Below, piece by piece: positions 5,111 to 8,010 of a stretch of 8,010 nucleotides of DNA; position 1 is the stretch's first letter, and each line of letters opens with the position of its first letter. The notes under the pieces were generated by a model. It was not told the origin of the DNA, searched no databases, and saw nothing but the letters and a program-made list of their open reading frames with translations. The position numbers and the translations under genes were made by a program. The stretch is from DASTBU01 sp035711845 (GTDB lineage: Bacteria > Acidobacteriota > Vicinamibacteria > Vicinamibacterales > 2-12-FULL-66-21): contig DASTBU010000107.1 in NCBI GenBank assembly GCA_035711845.1, positions 1 through 8,010 of the forward strand. Reading direction: 5' to 3'.

Positions 5111-6853
5111 TTGACATCTTTCGAGAATTCCCGACGCTGGATTCTGCCACTTCTGCTGACCATGGCGGTGGCGGTCTATTTCGTGAACCTGGGCGCCTCG
5201 TCCATCTGGGACGCGAACGAGGCGTTCTACGTCGAGACGCCGCGCGAGATGATGGAGCGTGGCGACTACATCACGCCGACGTTCAACTACCAGCCGCGCC
5301 TGAACAAGCCGGTCCTCAGCTACTGGATCGTGGCGGGCTTCTACCACCTGTTCGGCGTGTCGGTCGCCGTGCAGCGGATTCCGATCGCGCTCGGTGCGAT
5401 GGTGATCATCGCGGCGGCTTTCTTCCTCGCCCGCACCGCGTACCCGACTCCGGTCAGGCTGCCTTCACCAGGTCCTGCTGGAACGGGCCTGCCCAGCGTA
5501 GCTTCAGCGAAGGGGGCAGCCCTGCTTGCGGGCCTCTGGGCCGCCCTCGGCCTGGCGGCGTCGCCGCGGCTCCTCATGTTCGCGCGGCGCATCTTCATCG
5601 ACATCTACATCTCGATGTTCATGGCGCTGACGCTGCTCTTCTTCGCGCTCTCGGAGCGCTATCCGGAGCGGCGCCGGCTGTTCCTGATCCTGATGTACGT
5701 GTCGGTCGGCCTCGGCGTCCTGACGAAGGGACCGGCGTTCGCCCTGCTGCCCGGGCTCGTCTTCGCCGTGTATCTCGTCGTGCACCGCGAAGTGCACCGC
5801 GCGCGAGAGATGCTGATCCCCGCCGGCCTCCTGATCGTCGCGGCCATCGTCGTTCCCTGGTATGCCGCGCTCTATCAGCGGTACGGCTGGACCTACATCG
5901 TGTCGTTCGTGCTGGGCGAGAACCTGGCGCGCTACACGGACGGCGTCGGCGTGAGCGCCAGCCGCGGGCCGCTGTTCTATCTGCCGGTGGTGTTCAGCGA
6001 CTCGTTCCCCTGGTCGATCTTCCTGTTCGTGGCTGGCGCGGCATGGCTGGCCGAGCGGCGGCGGTCTGCCGCGTCACGCGGCGCCGGCTACCGCATCCGC
6101 ACGCTGCTGTGGATCTGGATCCTCACCATCGCCGGGTTCTTCTCGCTTTCGCAGGCGAAGCAGGATCTGTATATTTTTCCGATCGTGCCGGCCGTCGCGG
6201 CGCTCGCGGGGATCGCCATCGGCGAGGCCATCGCGGAAGGGCGCCGGATCCGGGCGGTTCGCTTCTCCACCGGCGCGCTCGCCGTGCTCGTCATGGGGCT
6301 CGGCGCGGCGATGCTGTATTTGTTTCTGGGGAGCGAGGCAGTTTACGCACTGCGGGGCACCAGAGTGATCGGCGGGATGGGGCTGATTGGAGGCGCGATC
6401 GCGCTGCTACTGGCGGCGCGCGCGAGCGTGCGCACCGCGCTGGCAGCCGTCGTGGCCACGATCGTCGCAATGAACTGGACGTTCGTGCTGCGCGTCCTTC
6501 CGAGCTTCGAGGCCTACAAGCCCGTGCCGGGGTTTGCGCGCGTGCTCGAGGCGCGCGCGGGCCCCGACGACGTGATTGCGGCGTACAACGTGGCGGTGCC
6601 GAGCCTCGTCTACTACCTCCGCCGCCGCATCGAGACGTCCTACAGCGTCGATCCGATCCGCCAGCTGATCGACGCGAAGCCGACGGTCTACGTCATCCTG
6701 CCGCGCGAGGACTACGACGCCATTCGAAGCCAGTCAACCACACCGACCTGCATCGTCACCACGCAGCCCACCTTCGACGTCAAGCTGCGCAATATCCTCG
6801 CCCGCGAGGCGTTGCCGGACCTGCTGCTGATTACGAATCGGTGCGCACGCTGA
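5111..6853 (+). CDS. PMT/ArnT-type (GT83-like) membrane glycosyltransferase
   Basis: This integral inner-membrane protein, about 580 residues, belongs to the family that moves a sugar from a polyprenyl-phosphate donor onto lipid A, protein or another acceptor on the outer face of the membrane. After the first membrane helix (about residues 10-28) comes WDANEAFYVETPREMMERGDY, where Asp34 and Glu37 correspond to the catalytic acidic pair of the family's first periplasmic loop; NKPVLSYWIV follows as expected. Later landmarks are FIDIYISMFMALTLLFF, GLGVLTKGPAFALLPGLV and LSQAKQDLYIFPIVPAVAALAG, all typical. About 11 or 12 hydrophobic helices are visible, then a soluble C-terminal domain of about 110 residues. 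Acceptor and donor cannot be told. The start is uncertain: TTG 5111 is used because it precedes the first helix and follows the inverted repeat; GTG 5030 would encode 27 residues from the repeat, and ATG 5162 would cut into the first helix. A proline- and glycine-rich loop at residues 112-134 overlaps a repeat-like sequence. Confidence 0.9.
   Translation: MTSFENSRRWILPLLLTMAVAVYFVNLGASSIWDANEAFYVETPREMMERGDYITPTFNYQPRLNKPVLSYWIVAGFYHLFGVSVAVQRIPIALGAMVIIAAAFFLARTAYPTPVRLPSPGPAGTGLPSVASAKGAALLAGLWAALGLAASPRLLMFARRIFIDIYISMFMALTLLFFALSERYPERRRLFLILMYVSVGLGVLTKGPAFALLPGLVFAVYLVVHREVHRAREMLIPAGLLIVAAIVVPWYAALYQRYGWTYIVSFVLGENLARYTDGVGVSASRGPLFYLPVVFSDSFPWSIFLFVAGAAWLAERRRSAASRGAGYRIRTLLWIWILTIAGFFSLSQAKQDLYIFPIVPAVAALAGIAIGEAIAEGRRIRAVRFSTGALAVLVMGLGAAMLYLFLGSEAVYALRGTRVIGGMGLIGGAIALLLAARASVRTALAAVVATIVAMNWTFVLRVLPSFEAYKPVPGFARVLEARAGPDDVIAAYNVAVPSLVYYLRRRIETSYSVDPIRQLIDAKPTVYVILPREDYDAIRSQSTTPTCIVTTQPTFDVKLRNILAREALPDLLLITNRCAR
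5488..5518 (+). repeat. Diverged copy of the palindromic element, in frame inside the glycosyltransferase gene
   Basis: This stretch matches the - strand reading of the element upstream of selA (1878-1848) at 21 of its first 29 positions, including CGTAGC and the AAGG followed by GG. The central fold is kept although bases changed: CTTC (5502-5505) pairs with GAAG (5509-5512) here, where the other copy pairs CCTT with AAGG. It encodes residues about 126-136 of the glycosyltransferase, in a loop between membrane helices, without breaking the frame. With only two copies visible, chance similarity in GC-rich DNA is not excluded. Confidence 0.45.
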
Positions 6854-6871
6854 ACCAGCCGGGTGGCTGGT
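6854..6871 (+). terminator. Hairpin directly after the glycosyltransferase stop codon
   Basis: ACCAGCC (6854-6860) and GGCTGGT (6865-6871) form a perfect 7-bp stem around the tetraloop GGGT, starting on the base after TGA 6851-6853. The position suits a transcription terminator or an mRNA 3'-end block. There is no T-tract (GTCGCGGC follows), so it is not a classical intrinsic terminator. Confidence 0.45.
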
Positions 6872-7193
6872 GTCGCGGCAAAAGGTGACACAACTGCTCG
6901 CCGCGGCGACTCTTCCGCGCCGCAGTTATGGCAGAGGCGGAAGGCCGGAATTCCAGGGGCGCTTCATGTACCGTCCGGCGGCCAGCATTTTCGGACGGAC
7001 TGTTCGATCTTGCCTGCACCAATCGTTTGATTAACAGTAGACGGATTGGATCGGACCGAGCGGTCTTGCCCTGGCTTCGACGCAGTCTCGGACTGGAGGG
7101 CGATATCGAGATTTCCGGGGCGACGTTTTGCCCAGGTTTTCAAGAACTCTGCCCGGAAGGCCGCATTGTTTGTTCTCTCCAAAGGAGTGGACG
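6872..7193. other. Non-coding stretch with several hairpins
   Basis: No convincing gene is seen on either strand in this part of the gap before the lipoprotein gene. Three inverted repeats can be drawn. AACTGC (6892-6897) / GCAGTT (6922-6927) encloses CGCGG (6902-6906) / CCGCG (6915-6919). CCGTCCG (6971-6977) pairs with CGGACGG (6992-6998). CCAATC (7019-7024) pairs with GATTGG (7044-7049). I could not match the block to a known riboswitch or small-RNA class, and I see no clear -35/-10 pair. It may hold the promoter and leader of the lipoprotein gene or be a remnant of something lost. Confidence 0.4.
7181..7187 (+). promoter_or_regulatory. Strong Shine-Dalgarno that fits a start in a different frame from the lipoprotein
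   Basis: AAAGGAG is a near-perfect ribosome binding site and lies 6 nt before ATG 7194. That ATG opens a frame of 80 codons ending at 7436, which does not look like the lipoprotein. The lipoprotein frame has its first ATG at 7204, 16 nt from this site, which is too far for ordinary use. Confidence 0.5.
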
Positions 7194-7203
7194 ATGGGAC
7201 ACC

Positions 7204-8010
7204 ATGCGGAAAGAAGTCGCAAAGCCTGGCCCGGCAGTGGTGTTCGTCACGGTTCATCGGAGGATGGGTGTTTTTGTGGCCCTGGCCGTAGCGATCATGC
7301 CGCTGGCGGGGGCGTGCGATTCCGGATCGTCGCCGGTAGCGCCTTCATTGACACCAGCAGCACCTCCGTCCTCACCCGCGCCACCCGCGCCACCCGCGAC
7401 CACACGCTACCACCTGTCCGGCCGCGTGACGACTGAGGCCGGGTCGCCGATAGCGGGCGCTGTCGTGGAGGTGGATCACGGCAAGGTCGGGGGAAGCACC
7501 ACCACCTCCTTCTGCCCCAGCGTCGGCAACTTTTGCTGGGTCTCGACGCAGACGAACGGCAACGGCGAGTACGTGATGGAATTCCAGGCCGGACCACTGC
7601 GTGACCACGCCATTGGCTATGTCTACTCGTTCGCCGATGGCTACGAGACCAACATCCAGTCGGTGCCGCTGGGCTCACCCACCCTCGTTCAGAACCTCCA
7701 GCTGCGCCGGATCCGCACGATCCGCGCCGGTGAAGCGACTGTCGTGTCAGTGGATTCCGCAAGCTCGCTGTGTTCGGATCTCGAAGACTTGTGGGCGCTG
7801 GACAACCGATGCGAAGTCGTACACATCGAGGCGAGCCATGCAGGTACGCTCGCCGTCGAGGCGAGCGCCTCGGCGGGCGGCTCGTTTGTGCCGCGAGTCT
7901 TCTGGGCGACGACGGGTGACTACGGTGGCATTCCTGTGCGGGTCTCGCCGTCGACGGTGTCGATACCTGTCCGGGCCGGGACCTACCGAATCTTTGTCGG
8001 GATTCCGGAC
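7204..8010 (+). CDS. Lipoprotein with carboxypeptidase-regulatory-like domain, C-terminus outside window
   Basis: The frame stays open from ATG 7204 to the right edge, giving 269 residues with the end missing. The N-terminus is a lipoprotein signal: basic HRR, a hydrophobic core (VFVALAVAIMPLAGA), then Cys38 in LAGAC, a loose but acceptable lipobox. The +2 residue is Asp, which in enteric bacteria would mean inner-membrane retention. A Pro/Ala/Ser linker follows (about 44-67). Then comes a beta-sandwich of the carboxypeptidase-regulatory type (YHLSGRVTTEAGSPIAGAVV, about 69-160), with Cys residues in FCPSVGNFCW that could form a disulfide. The last part (about 170-269) resembles a PPC-like beta domain (CEVVHIEASHAGTLAVEASA, then VRAGTYRIFVG). 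It is likely an envelope-anchored binding or adhesion protein; no catalytic motif is visible. ATG 7204 is chosen because it supplies a basic n-region; ATG 7264 would start inside the signal. The good ribosome site upstream fits another frame, so the start, or one base of sequence, is uncertain. Confidence 0.78.
   Translation, partial: MRKEVAKPGPAVVFVTVHRRMGVFVALAVAIMPLAGACDSGSSPVAPSLTPAAPPSSPAPPAPPATTRYHLSGRVTTEAGSPIAGAVVEVDHGKVGGSTTTSFCPSVGNFCWVSTQTNGNGEYVMEFQAGPLRDHAIGYVYSFADGYETNIQSVPLGSPTLVQNLQLRRIRTIRAGEATVVSVDSASSLCSDLEDLWALDNRCEVVHIEASHAGTLAVEASASAGGSFVPRVFWATTGDYGGIPVRVSPSTVSIPVRAGTYRIFVGIPD
7372..7398 (+). repeat. Three tandem 9-bp units in the lipoprotein linker
   Basis: Units TCACCCGCG, CCACCCGCG and CCACCCGCG run head to tail and encode the Pro-Ala-Pro part of the linker after the lipid anchor. 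Such short in-frame repeats can change linker length by slippage without breaking the frame. Confidence 0.75.

Noticed and set aside
5111..5116. TTGACA read as a -35 box for the glycosyltransferase gene
   Set aside because: No acceptable -10 hexamer lies 16 to 18 bases downstream, and the site falls at the start of the coding frame.
5044..6888. 614-codon open frame on the + strand overlapping the glycosyltransferase
   Set aside because: Its product is arginine-rich and without membrane helices or motifs, while the other frame gives a proper ArnT-type protein with catalytic residues.
6872..6960. Possible cyclic-di-GMP type riboswitch, prompted by GGCAAAAGGTGACACAA
   Set aside because: The conserved core (GCAAA-CC, GACGCAAAGCC and the matching second helix) is not present in the right order, so the resemblance is superficial.
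1..8010. A new multi-gene defence, mobile or biosynthetic system
   Set aside because: No toxin-antitoxin pair, nuclease, recombinase, reverse transcriptase or biosynthetic cluster is seen; genes are mainly housekeeping and differ in strand and function.

Overview
This is an 8,010-base, GC-rich bacterial chromosomal window with mostly housekeeping content. Protein style, high GC, a PMT/ArnT-type glycosyltransferase, a lipoprotein with a carboxypeptidase-regulatory-like domain, and short palindromic intergenic repeats together suggest an uncultured Acidobacteriota, perhaps of the Vicinamibacteria type. That placement is inference and cannot be proved from this window alone. No phage, transposase, CRISPR array, rRNA or tRNA gene was seen.

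Layout. The 3' end of nuoN (respiratory complex I, + strand, 1-426) converges with selA (selenocysteine synthase, - strand, 437-1831); a hairpin spans both stop codons. A short palindromic repeat lies just upstream of selA (about 1842-1886). Next come two closely coupled + strand genes. The first (1962-2414) encodes a 150-residue protein I do not recognise; the second (2419-2991) encodes a 190-residue protein resembling the MXAN_5187 C-terminal family. A small cold-shock protein gene (3050-3256, - strand) converges on them and is read divergently from purH (3445-5013, + strand), the bifunctional enzyme for the last two steps of IMP synthesis. A TGAATGC-type inverted repeat (5025-5103) separates purH from a multi-pass lipid-linked-sugar glycosyltransferase (about 5111-6853). 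A 350-base non-coding stretch with several hairpins follows, then a secreted lipoprotein gene that runs off the right edge (7204-8010).

The genes do not form one pathway. The most interesting signals are regulatory or repeat-derived. (1) The cold-shock gene has a near-consensus sigma-70 promoter on the - strand, whose predicted start lies exactly at the foot of an 8-bp hairpin. About 30 nt further on there is a textbook intrinsic terminator (7-bp stem, 7 U) before the coding sequence. The layout looks like a transcription attenuator in the csp leader, or a 52-nt small RNA. (2) What appears to be a diverged copy of the palindromic repeat found upstream of selA sits in frame inside the glycosyltransferase gene. 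I found no convincing large new multi-gene system.
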